Source: Paenibacillus_AR mesotrionivorans (GTDB taxonomy: Bacteria > Bacillota > Bacilli > Paenibacillales > NBRC-103111). Taken from it: a stretch of 64,000 bases of DNA. A model generated the notes under the pieces. That model did not search any database and was not told the origin of the DNA. It worked only from the letters and a program-made list of their open reading frames with translations. Of the stretch, positions 41,951 to 50,800 are shown piece by piece (the first letter of the stretch is position 1; the number at the start of each line of letters is the position of its first letter). The stretch spans positions 1 through 64,000 of the forward strand of contig NZ_JBJURJ010000027.1 of assembly GCF_046098205.1 (NCBI RefSeq), written 5' to 3'. Made by a program: the position numbers and the translations under genes.

Positions 41951-42771
41951 AAGGCTTGCCTCTGCTTCATCCGGTACATCTCCATGTCGGCCTGCCGGAG
42001 AAGCGCCAAAAAATCATCTTTATGGGAAGGTTGGAGGGTAGAAATTCCATAACTGAAGCTTACCGGGTAAGGTTTTCCCCATGATTCGCCTTGTTCCCGG
42101 GCTTTCTCCTTGGCACGTGCCAAAATCTGCTTGGATGTAACGGGTGCACAGTTCCTAAAAACGATCAAAAATTCATCTCCGCCGTAACGACAAAGAATAT
42201 CCGTATTCCGGATGGAAGTCCGCAGGATATCCGACAGGGCAGTAATGTAATGATCCCCTTCCTCATGGCCCAAACAATCGTTTACCTTTTTTAGACCGTC
42301 CAAATCCAGAAAAGCAAGGGTATGTGTTTCACCGCAGGAGGCTTCCAGAAGCGCATCCACATGCAGTAGCCCGCCTCTCCGGTTCAATAGACCGGTTAAG
42401 GGATCTGTGACAGCAGAGCAGAACAGCATTCTGCTTTTGTCTTCAGGAACAGTTAAATCACGGACTATATGAAGAAAAACAGGAGAGTTTCCCCACAGGG
42501 ATAACCGGTCACTAAAAATCCGGAAGCAGGCGGAATGTGCACAATCCATCACATATTCATCTAACGGGTACTCAAGACATACATCGCTTTTCTGTTGGAT
42601 GAACTGCAAAAGGTACTGCACTTGCGCACTTGTGCTGAGTAGGTTTTCCGCAGAATCCATAAAGCGGCGGGCTGTGGAGTTTACATACAAGAGCGTCCGG
42701 TCAACGCCTGTCATAAAAATTAAAATCCGTTGATCATGTTGAAGCTGCCTCAATACTGTTTCATGAACCAT
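41947..42771 (-). CDS. Diguanylate cyclase (GGDEF) with PAS-like N-terminus
   Basis: The 274-residue protein has a PAS-like sensor (residues 1-110) and a GGDEF domain. The active site is G197-G-D-E-F201. The inhibitory I-site R188-N-T-D191 is five residues upstream, so the enzyme should make cyclic di-GMP and be product-inhibited. No membrane segment is visible. The stop overlaps the start of the broken sortase gene (ATGA). The sensed signal is unknown. Region 42772-43019 has an inverted pair GTTCCCA (42852) and TGGGAAC (42921). Confidence 0.88.
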   Translation of the reverse strand: MVHETVLRQLQHDQRILIFMTGVDRTLLYVNSTARRFMDSAENLLSTSAQVQYLLQFIQQKSDVCLEYPLDEYVMDCAHSACFRIFSDRLSLWGNSPVFLHIVRDLTVPEDKSRMLFCSAVTDPLTGLLNRRGGLLHVDALLEASCGETHTLAFLDLDGLKKVNDCLGHEEGDHYITALSDILRTSIRNTDILCRYGGDEFLIVFRNCAPVTSKQILARAKEKAREQGESWGKPYPVSFSYGISTLQPSHKDDFLALLRQADMEMYRMKQRQAL

Positions 42772-43019
42772 CCGCGTCCCCTCGAATTTTCTGATGGAAT
42801 ATCTGATTTCTATTCAAGGATACAGAGAGATGATGGACATAACACAAAATTGTTCCCACTGGAAATAAATCTGCTCCGAATAACACTGCCGGTCTTCATT
42901 CGGGACAAAAAAGATGAAATTGGGAACACCCGTTATAGTTAACTCACTTCATCATGTAAACTGCTTGAATAGTTCCCCTTTTCTAATGAAAGGCTAAAAA
43001 AGACAAGGTGGTGCGATGA

Positions 43020-43757
43020 ATGATCCATATCTATCTGTGCGATGATAGCCAGTCCTCATTAAACACATATGCAGGGCTAATAAGCGATCTTGCAGCAAAG
43101 CACCATATTGAGATTTCCCTTCATTCTTTTTCCAGCGGAGAGGCCTTACTGTTTCACTTATCTGAATGCACTTACAAAGCGGACATCATTTACCTGGACA
43201 TTCTAATGGAAGCAACCAATGGAATCGAAACAGCCCGAAAGCTGCGCAAGCTGGGCTGTCATGCGGAAATTATATTTTTGACCACAAGTGAAGATTTCGT
43301 ATTCGAAGCCTTCGATATTGCCCCGGTCCATTATCTGCGCAAGGAATCCACCCCGCGGGATAAGTTCGAGCAGGTTTTCTTGAGAGCCTTGTCTCTGGCA
43401 GAGAAGAAGGAGGCGGAGATGTTCTTCTTTGAGTCTTTCGGAGTCAAAAAAGGGGTTTTAATAAAGAGTATTTCTTACTTTGAGGTTTTGAAGCGAGTTT
43501 TGACGGTTCATTCCGCCAACGGAGAAACCATGCAATTTTACGGAAAAATGGAGCAGGTAGAAAAACAATTAGCCGACAGGAATTTCCTGCGTATTCATCG
43601 TTCGTTTTTAGTCAACATTGCCTATATTGCCAGCTTTATGTCCCAAAATGTGGAGCTTAAAACGGGAGAAACCCTCCCCATCGGAGTCACTTATACTCAA
43701 TCCTCCAAGAAGGCTTTTTCCGATTACCTGGCCAGCTCCCATCTCTACATGCTTTGA
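43020..43757 (+). CDS. LytTR-type response regulator, system 2
   Basis: The 245-residue protein has a receiver domain (CDDS near residue 7; phospho-acceptor Asp in IIYLDILMEATNG near 59) and a C-terminal LytTR domain (LRIHRSFLVNIAYI, near 195). AAGGTGGTG precedes the ATG at 43020. It is followed after 29 bases by a GHKL kinase gene. It resembles AgrA/VirR-type regulators, and the regulated genes cannot be told from the window. Confidence 0.86.
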   Translation: MIHIYLCDDSQSSLNTYAGLISDLAAKHHIEISLHSFSSGEALLFHLSECTYKADIIYLDILMEATNGIETARKLRKLGCHAEIIFLTTSEDFVFEAFDIAPVHYLRKESTPRDKFEQVFLRALSLAEKKEAEMFFFESFGVKKGVLIKSISYFEVLKRVLTVHSANGETMQFYGKMEQVEKQLADRNFLRIHRSFLVNIAYIASFMSQNVELKTGETLPIGVTYTQSSKKAFSDYLASSHLYML

Positions 43758-43786
43758 CAACCTGATAAAAGAAGGGACGACCGGTC

Positions 43787-45142
43787 TTGCTCTTCATGAT
43801 CATGGCATTTTCGGCAATCGGTTTTTATACAATTATCTATATCAAATATATGGATGAGCTTTTTGACCGCATCCGTCCTCATTCCCTGTGGGGGTGGGCA
43901 GCCTCCTTGTTTTCTCTTCTCATCTACATCCTTATTACAATCATGGGCTTTCACCGAGTTGGATTACTTATCATGATGGCAGGCATGCTGGTCATTACCC
44001 GTTTCTTGTACCGAATGAGCAGAATCCAGATGATATATGCCAGCAGCCTGTATGTATTTGCAGTGTTTAGCAGCAGAGGGATCATAGCCTCTATTTTTTC
44101 TCTGGCTCAGCACAAAAGCATTGGGCAGGTACTAACCGAGAGGTATTATTATCTCATTTTATTTTTGGCCGTTATTCTATCCATTGTCATTAATTGGACA
44201 TTGCGATTCAAGCTTGCTCCCGACGACCTAAGCAAACATCTGGTAAACAACCCTTCACAATTGCTGATTGTAGCTATTTTCCTTCTTACTCAAATCTTCT
44301 ATTTGCTTCTTATTAATAATGGACGTTTTCTTACAATGCCAGGGAGCTGGTTCTCTGTTCTTTATTTGGCATCGTGCCTGATCAGCAAAGCGGGATTCGT
44401 CTTTATTATTTACCACACTCTGAAGGTGTCCATCCTGCTTCAATACGAACACCAAACCTTGCTTTTGCAGGAGCAATTAAACAGACAAATAAACCACTAC
44501 CGTGCCTATCAGGATTTCACCAAAAGCTTCCGTGTGTTCCGGCATGATTTTATCCAGATGATGAGTGGTGTCAAGTCCCTCCTTCAGGGCGGTGAACAAG
44601 AGAAAGCGGTCCGGCTTATGGACGAAATCTACGATACCATGCGGAATAATGTCCGCATTCATAACATGTATGCTAACCACATGCTGCTAGATGCGATCCT
44701 GCAGGATACGGCCAATATCTGCAAAAACAAAGAAATTGAGTTCACGGCCACCCTCCATCTTCCAGACCAGCTGCCCCTCGGTGATTTGGAGACCATCCGG
44801 ATATTCACAAACCTGTTAGCCAACAGTGTGGAAGCATGTACCAATATGGAGCCTTCAGCCCAACGTTTTCTTCGGATTAATGGGGCTAGCATCAACGGAT
44901 GGATGTATGTGGAGATCGTCAACTCCTTTAACGGTCTGCTGAAGCAGGTCAAAGGCAAGCTCGCGACCACGAAGTCCAATAAGGATTTTCATGGTGTGGG
45001 GTTGTCTATTGTTGAAGAAATTGTCCAGTCCATAGGCGGTTTTATCCTTATTGATCCCAATGTAGATAAAAAGATGTTTATCGTAAAATTGCATATACCT
45101 CTGGATATTGTTCCTAATTATCCGTGTAAGCAGAAGCATTGA
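43787..45142 (+). CDS. GHKL sensor histidine kinase, system 2
   Basis: The 451-residue kinase has about six N-terminal membrane helices, then a coiled linker (LLLQEQLNRQINHYRAYQDF), an H-box FRVFRHDFIQMMSGVKSLL near residue 250, an N-box FTNLLANSVEACTN, and a G-box DFHGVGLSIVEEI. TTG at 43787 with AAGGGA upstream is used; ATG at 43796 is an alternative. It follows its response regulator. No AgrD-like peptide gene is visible. Its 3' end overlaps the converging gene by 29 bases. Confidence 0.84.
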   Translation: MLFMIMAFSAIGFYTIIYIKYMDELFDRIRPHSLWGWAASLFSLLIYILITIMGFHRVGLLIMMAGMLVITRFLYRMSRIQMIYASSLYVFAVFSSRGIIASIFSLAQHKSIGQVLTERYYYLILFLAVILSIVINWTLRFKLAPDDLSKHLVNNPSQLLIVAIFLLTQIFYLLLINNGRFLTMPGSWFSVLYLASCLISKAGFVFIIYHTLKVSILLQYEHQTLLLQEQLNRQINHYRAYQDFTKSFRVFRHDFIQMMSGVKSLLQGGEQEKAVRLMDEIYDTMRNNVRIHNMYANHMLLDAILQDTANICKNKEIEFTATLHLPDQLPLGDLETIRIFTNLLANSVEACTNMEPSAQRFLRINGASINGWMYVEIVNSFNGLLKQVKGKLATTKSNKDFHGVGLSIVEEIVQSIGGFILIDPNVDKKMFIVKLHIPLDIVPNYPCKQKH

Positions 45143-45551
45143 GGCTTTCCGGGCCAGAGCGCAGGATGAAAGCACTGACAGTTACATAAAGTGAATAGAT
45201 AAGCAAGCCGCTTACCGGAGCCGGAATGTTATACACGGAGGCAGAAAGCGGGATAAGAATATTATTGCTGCTCGTAGGAGAGCCGGTATAGCTGGTTATA
45301 GATTGATAAACAATCGGATCTGTTGAAAGCGTACCGTTCACCAGCGTTAGTGTGATTGTTACGTCGGAAGTAATGCCTAATTGCGCGCCTATTACACCGT
45401 CAAATTGAATGCGGATTATTCCCGGGGTTGACTGTGGCACATTCAGCCCAACCTGTCCGGCTAGCACGGGGTCTCCTACAGGAAACGGATCGGGACTTAA
45501 ATCAGTAGTGCTTAATCCCATTGAGGTTCTTGCATCTATAAGTCTTGTCAT
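45114..45551 (-). CDS. Uncharacterised beta-rich, possibly surface or spore-associated protein
   Basis: The 145-residue protein has a charged start (MTRLIDARTSMGLSTTDLS) and then long Ser/Thr/Ile/Val-rich segments (TSDVTITLTLVNGTLSTDPIVY; NNILIPLSASVYNIPAPVSG) that predict a beta-sandwich. No signal peptide is seen. The composition resembles spore-surface or exosporium-type proteins in Bacillales. ATG at 45551 has GGAG upstream. It overlaps the converging kinase gene by 29 bases. Confidence 0.55.
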   Translation of the reverse strand: MTRLIDARTSMGLSTTDLSPDPFPVGDPVLAGQVGLNVPQSTPGIIRIQFDGVIGAQLGITSDVTITLTLVNGTLSTDPIVYQSITSYTGSPTSSNNILIPLSASVYNIPAPVSGLLIYSLYVTVSAFILRSGPESLNASAYTDN

Positions 45552-45657
45552 TCTATGCTCCAACTCCTCTATTTTAAGATCCTACAACATATGCTTGTGC
45601 AAAAATTGTGCTTATGCGCATATCCAATTGAGGAGGATAAAACTCACAGCCGCATAA

Positions 45658-45697
45658 AAGCAAGACCCCCCATTTTCATGAGAGGTCTTGTCTGCCG
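45658..45697. terminator. Hairpin between the beta-rich protein and membrane protein genes
   Basis: GCAAGACC and GGTCTTGT arms (about 45661-45692) form a stem at the end of the membrane protein gene on the minus strand. The tract on the minus-strand side is only partly T-rich, so this is a moderate terminator. Confidence 0.5.
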
Positions 45698-45706
45698 CGG
45701 TACTAA

Positions 45707-46354
45707 TTAAAGAATAAATACAAGAGCAATCATCATATAAGAGTACCGGATATTCTTTTGGAGCAATATGTATACCAGGCCATATAGAAGGGACATAAAA
45801 ACCGCATATACCCCTGTCATTGTGCCTTGAAGCAAAATATGTATAAGCCCCCAGGTAAGCGCAAGAAAGATCCCGCCATAGGGCAGGCTGCCTTTTTTAA
45901 ACAGCGTTTCCCCGAACTTTTGTCCGAAAGCAATGGTCAGCAGAATCAAAGCCGCTTCAAACAAATAATAGATATTCTGAAAAATGAAAGTAACGATACC
46001 CTTATACTCCTGAACAGGCTTAAACCCGCCCCAAGCAACCGTCGTGACGATAATGGCAATAAGGGACACAACAACCGCAAGCAGCCAGCGTTTGGAGTCC
46101 GGCACATCGTTTAACCTCATGATATCAAAAGCGTATTTCTTCTTGGAAAGCCTTATCAAAAATAGAGCCATACTCCCCCATAATAGACAAGTGAGCGTCC
46201 AGTGGATACAGTGGTGCACGAGGGTATATTCCGAGCCCTTCACTCCCACTATCATCGGCAGCAGCATGGACAATACCACCTCTAGACCAAAGCCTGCAAA
46301 AGCATATAACCCTAAAGCCAGATAATCACTTGCCCCAACTTTCGTTTCCTTCAT
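45707..46354 (-). CDS. Membrane protein, possibly divergent CPBP intramembrane protease
   Basis: The 215-residue protein has about seven membrane helices. Its last part (FEAALILLTIAFGQKFGE, then GGIFLALTWGLIHILLQ) resembles motifs 1 and 2 of CPBP (CAAX-like) proteases in position. However, the glutamate pair of motif 1 is not intact (only one Glu, and an FGQKFGE segment). I therefore regard activity as unproven. GGAGG precedes the ATG at 46354. It stands alone, with a terminator upstream. Confidence 0.6.
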   Translation of the reverse strand: MKETKVGASDYLALGLYAFAGFGLEVVLSMLLPMIVGVKGSEYTLVHHCIHWTLTCLLWGSMALFLIRLSKKKYAFDIMRLNDVPDSKRWLLAVVVSLIAIIVTTVAWGGFKPVQEYKGIVTFIFQNIYYLFEAALILLTIAFGQKFGETLFKKGSLPYGGIFLALTWGLIHILLQGTMTGVYAVFMSLLYGLVYILLQKNIRYSYMMIALVFIL

Positions 46355-46477
46355 TGGTATCCTCCAGTAAACATAGTTAATAAATAGCATTTTTCTTCCC
46401 TTGTAGAAGGTTCGACGCCAACTCTTTCTCCTCCTTTTTTTTCATATCCACTTATTTGCTTTAGCTCAATACAATAT

Positions 46478-46530
46478 AAAAAGCCGCTAAACACACAGCA
46501 GGAAACACATGTGTTAACGGCCTTTTTATT
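46478..46530. terminator. Bidirectional terminator-like hairpin
   Basis: AAAAAGCCGCTAA and TTAACGGCCTTTTT flank a loop and give a stem with A-run and T-run on the two sides. The stem sequence is shared with the terminator at 31388-31432, so it is a recurrent element. Confidence 0.7.
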
Positions 46531-46554
46531 AGCGGTGGCATTCATTCTAATCCA

Positions 46555-46894
46555 TTAGAGGGATTTGCTTTGGATCTCCTCAAACCATTCATCCGCAATA
46601 TGGTTGGCTGTTTTCATGTCATCATGAGTATAAACCAGTTCATATTGATACTCGGCCCGAAGCTTGCCGCTCCCAACATCATAGATTAACTTCATCTGTG
46701 TTGGCCAAAGCAACATTCACTTTATGACACTCTACATACCTATTATGAATGCGAAAAAAGAAGCTGCCGGAAATCACACTTTCTTCACACGAAGCAATAA
46801 CATACACCTTGTCTGCCCGATTCTCCACATACTCCATACAAATGGATATCATATCTGCATGCACATCACTGCATTTATCTACAAAATCATTCAT
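46555..46894 (-). pseudogene. Disrupted YezG-like (DUF600) immunity protein
   Basis: The frame from ATG 46894 reads MNDFVDKCSDVHADMISICM and KVYVIASCEESVISG, then ends at TGA after VALANTDEVNL. In another frame the end of the same family follows: QMKLIYDVGSGKLRAEYQY and VYTHDDMKTANHIADEWFEEI. The spacing indicates a frameshift and a missing central segment. DUF600/YezG proteins neutralise LXG polymorphic toxins. The gene overlaps the preceding gene as ATGA. It is non-functional or a short remnant, and no toxin gene remains nearby. Confidence 0.65.
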
Positions 46895-47244
46895 CCGATT
46901 TCCCCCTGTATACATAGATTTTCTATTTCTTCGATTATACCCCAATCAATGGATTCTTCCAGCTCCTGATCTATCTCCTCCAATAATTGAAACCCCTGCT
47001 GCTCGATTCCTGCGTCAGGCCCCATGAGAGCAACATACCGTTTCTTAAACTGGATGAACCAATAATACATACTATAGTAAATACTTGATTTATTCTCGGG
47101 AAGAGTATGTACGCTCAGCCTTAGAAATGAAAACCGTGCAAACCATTCATTCAGGACACTATCTTCAATAGTGGCATTGTATAATGCCCGCAGCTCCTCA
47201 TCAGAAATGAACTGCCTGATTTCATCTTCTTTTAAAAGCTTCAT
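46891..47244 (-). CDS. Hypothetical protein, 117 residues, coupled to a decayed immunity gene
   Basis: The helical, acidic protein has the segments LLKEDEIRQFISDEELRALY and FQLLEEIDQELEESIDWGII. I find no recognisable domain. It precedes and overlaps (ATGA) the YezG-like pseudogene, so the two were probably one transcription unit, possibly belonging to a toxin-immunity locus. The start chosen is ATG at 47244; GTG at 47256 has a stronger AAGGAG but very short spacing. Confidence 0.55.
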   Translation of the reverse strand: MKLLKEDEIRQFISDEELRALYNATIEDSVLNEWFARFSFLRLSVHTLPENKSSIYYSMYYWFIQFKKRYVALMGPDAGIEQQGFQLLEEIDQELEESIDWGIIEEIENLCIQGEIG

Positions 47245-47493
47245 TATGTTTCCCACATCTCCTTAGTGAAGCATTTGCAGGTATTGGGCCTCTATAATGG
47301 ATTCATCCGGCATCTTCATGCAAACAATGAAGAAATTTACAACTATCGCATGTCAAAAATACATAGTCTCCCTGTTTGGCTCCGTTGCTTCCATACGAGG
47401 AGTCTTACCGCCAGAGTCATCCTCGTACTCTGTAGCAAATATGCATGAAGAGCCACCCTATTACAAAAGACTGACTCTTGTGCTGCTATTTAT

Positions 47494-47565
47494 GGAGTCT
47501 AGGGGCAGTCCACTGACGCTCCTTGCGCGTGGGCTAGCCCCTTGGCCTCATCGCTGCCAGCGATG
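47494..47565. repeat. tRNA-Ala-like fragment (possible island boundary)
   Basis: GGAGTCTAGG (47494-47503) nearly matches the tRNA-Ala 3' end, and CCTCATCGCTGCCAGCGATG (47546-47565) is identical to the anticodon arm at 53374-53393. Between them is a 42-base stretch resembling the interior of the 200-bp units at 52751-53347. It is not a functional tRNA. The rest of 47257-47827 shows no gene that I can support. Confidence 0.7.
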
Positions 47566-47827
47566 GGTTCTACCGCCGTGGTCGGTTTCACAGCCCCAAA
47601 ATTACGGACACTTGAGTTCACTTCTGCGAACAACTACATGGAGAAACTCAGATTACGTAAATTTTTTGTGGTTTTTAGAATTGTCCAAATAATGTTCTTG
47701 TTAAAGTAGCATATTGATAGCAGTTTTATGCCGCGCCATCTGTCACAAACTCGTTATGCTACTCAACTCAAATAAGAAATGCAAAGAAATGAATACCCCT
47801 TTCTAGACATAGGACCGGAATCACGCA

Positions 47828-50800
47828 TCATCTTTCCATCATTTCTTTACTCAATCTTCTAATTGGCCCGATTTGCTTCTCAAACATTAAATCCCATATA
47901 TCTAGACATTCTTGTGCTATTCTCTTTAATTCAGGTATTGTTGATCCACAGGTTTCATCATACAATCCAATTATTAGTTTAGCAATTTCTTCTTGTATTC
48001 CCCAAACAGACTCATACCTCTCAATATCATTCTTAATTAAATGCCAACTCATTGACAAAATTACATCCTTGTATTCAATCACTGACTTGGATTCCTTTTC
48101 CAGATAATGCACAAATGCATGGAGTGTTCTACGACTTAAATCTGATTTCATCAGCTCTATTAAAAAATCCTTGTCTCTATCTAAACTAATTAGATTATCG
48201 TAAAACAATCTTGAAATAGGCATTTCTAGGTCTACTTTGCTTGTTTTAAATCTACGTATAATGTCCTTTGCTAATGAATTATATTCGCTCTTATTAAAAT
48301 ATAACATGACCATATATAGAACCTCTTCAGCCTGCAATTTGCTCATGGTATCTACATTTGTCATTTCATCTACAAATTCATTTTTAAGAATAAACATTTC
48401 TGATAGGGAGTGTGCTCCAGTCTTTATTAATTTTTCATCTTCAGAATCGTAAAATTGTTTAATTATGTTTAGTACGCCTTGGCGATATTGAGGATATAAT
48501 AGAAAAAACATATTTTTGCTATCATGGAACCCTGCTAACCGATAATCTTGTTCATACAGGTAAAAGATCTTTCCAGATGCCCAATCACGATTGATGTTAT
48601 AAGAAGGCCACAAAGCAAATAGTGACGCCATCCTTACTGCGGGGTTTTCATCCGATATCAATTTCTCAATTGTATTTTTAAACTGTTCAAAAAGATCGCT
48701 GTTTTTCCACAAGAAATGGCCAATTGTTCGAGCTGCTCTGCCTCTTATGCAATTTAAAGAATTACTTTGCAACATATCAAAAGTACGCATTTCTTTATCT
48801 TCATCATTAGTCACATTCGGTTTTCCAAATTCCGGATCTTTATGCTTGGTCGCAATTTCCTTGATTATATCTAATATCTCCTGCGACCATTCAATGTCTC
48901 CCCTATCTTCAATAATCGTACAAATATAACTCGCCCTATGTGAATTGAAATCTATTGGATAGTTCAAAATCATTGCTTCCAATAGTTTTACGCTTACATT
49001 TATTAAATTTTTACTATGTGCTACTCCACTAAATAAGGAGTCAATATATATATCCAAAATCACTCCTTTATATGATAGTATCAACTTTATCATTCTATTT
49101 GGCTCTTCAGAAACAGCATTATTAAAACTACCGGAAAATGATTCAAACGAACTCTCTATAAATCCTCCTTGAATCTCTCTCCACCCACGATTATGTTTTT
49201 TTTCCATTTTATTATTTGTTAAAATGCCAATCCATACCCTGTCGCTAAGTTTTTTCCCAGAGACAGGAGAAGTTATCGACCCACTATGTCCGTTTGAATA
49301 TTTATATATGCTTTCTATCTTGTCAAATCTTCGTCGTAACACTCGTAATAAATCCTTTGCCTGCTCACTGAGTCGGTGATGAGGAAGGACTTCTAAAATT
49401 TCTTTTTGCAGATCTCCCCAAAAACTCCAATAGACTTTATAACCATTTTTCTCGCGATTGATTTCAATTCTTCTTTGATACATTTTCTTAGCTAGCGGTG
49501 ATATATACCTAATAATTCTTTTTTCCAATAAGTTGAAAACACCTTGTTCACAATGTTCGGAATGTTTAACTATAACCTGTTTAGCTAATAACAGTTCATC
49601 GCCATTGCCACTTATTTTTTCAAATAAGGTATTCTCCAAGTCTCTACATAAATATTCAATAATAAAATCGCTGAATGAGGTTGGTAATTTTATCAATGCA
49701 TCTAATACTATCTCGTTATACAGATCATTGCCCGTTCCCATATATTCTCCATATCGTTCCCAAAATGTTTCGGGATTTAAAACAATCATGGCTGCATTTG
49801 CCTTTTTTATAATTTGAATGCATGTTCTTTCGAGACCTATTTTATAAAAATATCTTCCAGACCAATCACTTATTGATGATATTTCGTCATTTGAATTCGG
49901 AATATATGGTAATAATAAATTGACAACTTCTAAACCATTTTTAATTAAAAACTCAGAATCTTCATCCAGAAACTCATCTTCATACTTATATATAGTTTTA
50001 GAATGCTTATTAAGCTTATTTTCCAACAAAAAAGCCAATATTCGTATTGTCCGCATTTCACAATTCTTAAGCATCGCCTTGAAATCAAGATAATTATCAG
50101 CCATTTGAGGATAACGATGATAGAATTCCATCCGCAATTCAAACATTTCATCAGTATCTTGATTAATATCATGTAAAAAACATCGTGAAAAATTGTTATC
50201 ATCTTCTTGCGATTGAAATGCATATTTTTTAATAAAAGAAATATCTTTCAGTTCATAGTTAGGAGAAATGCTATTTATTAGGTTAAAGACAATTGCCTTC
50301 TTCTCAGGATTATCAAACCACCTGTTCAATATGCCGCGGTTCCTGAGCAATCTAATATATTGTGGTTTGGAATACATAACATTATTAATTAAGTACTTAC
50401 CATATGATTCATCTTCACAATGATCGACTATGTAATTCTGGATATTCTCATCTAGAATATCCAATTGATTTAACATTTCAAAAAAGAGAAATTTTACACT
50501 GAATCTAACTTGGTCAGAAGTTAGCATTTGTAGCCCTGCATTAAGAAAATCCTGACTCTCAAATTCAATTAAATTCTGTAAAAGCATCTGAACCTGATAT
50601 CTTCTACCTGGAGTCTGCTTTTCTTTATTACCAATCACTTCTATTATGTTTTTGTTTTCATAATATTTTATAAGCATTTTTTCAGCTAGAAAGCAATCTA
50701 ATATAGATTGATGGGCAAATGCAATTGTATTATTTTGTATCAATAGAAAACCACTAGAAGACAAAAAATCTAAACAAGAGGCATTGACACTCAATAAGTT

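Noticed and set aside
47546..47565. Functional second tRNA-Ala
   Set aside because: Only the anticodon arm and part of the 3' end remain, with unrelated sequence between them, so a cloverleaf is impossible.
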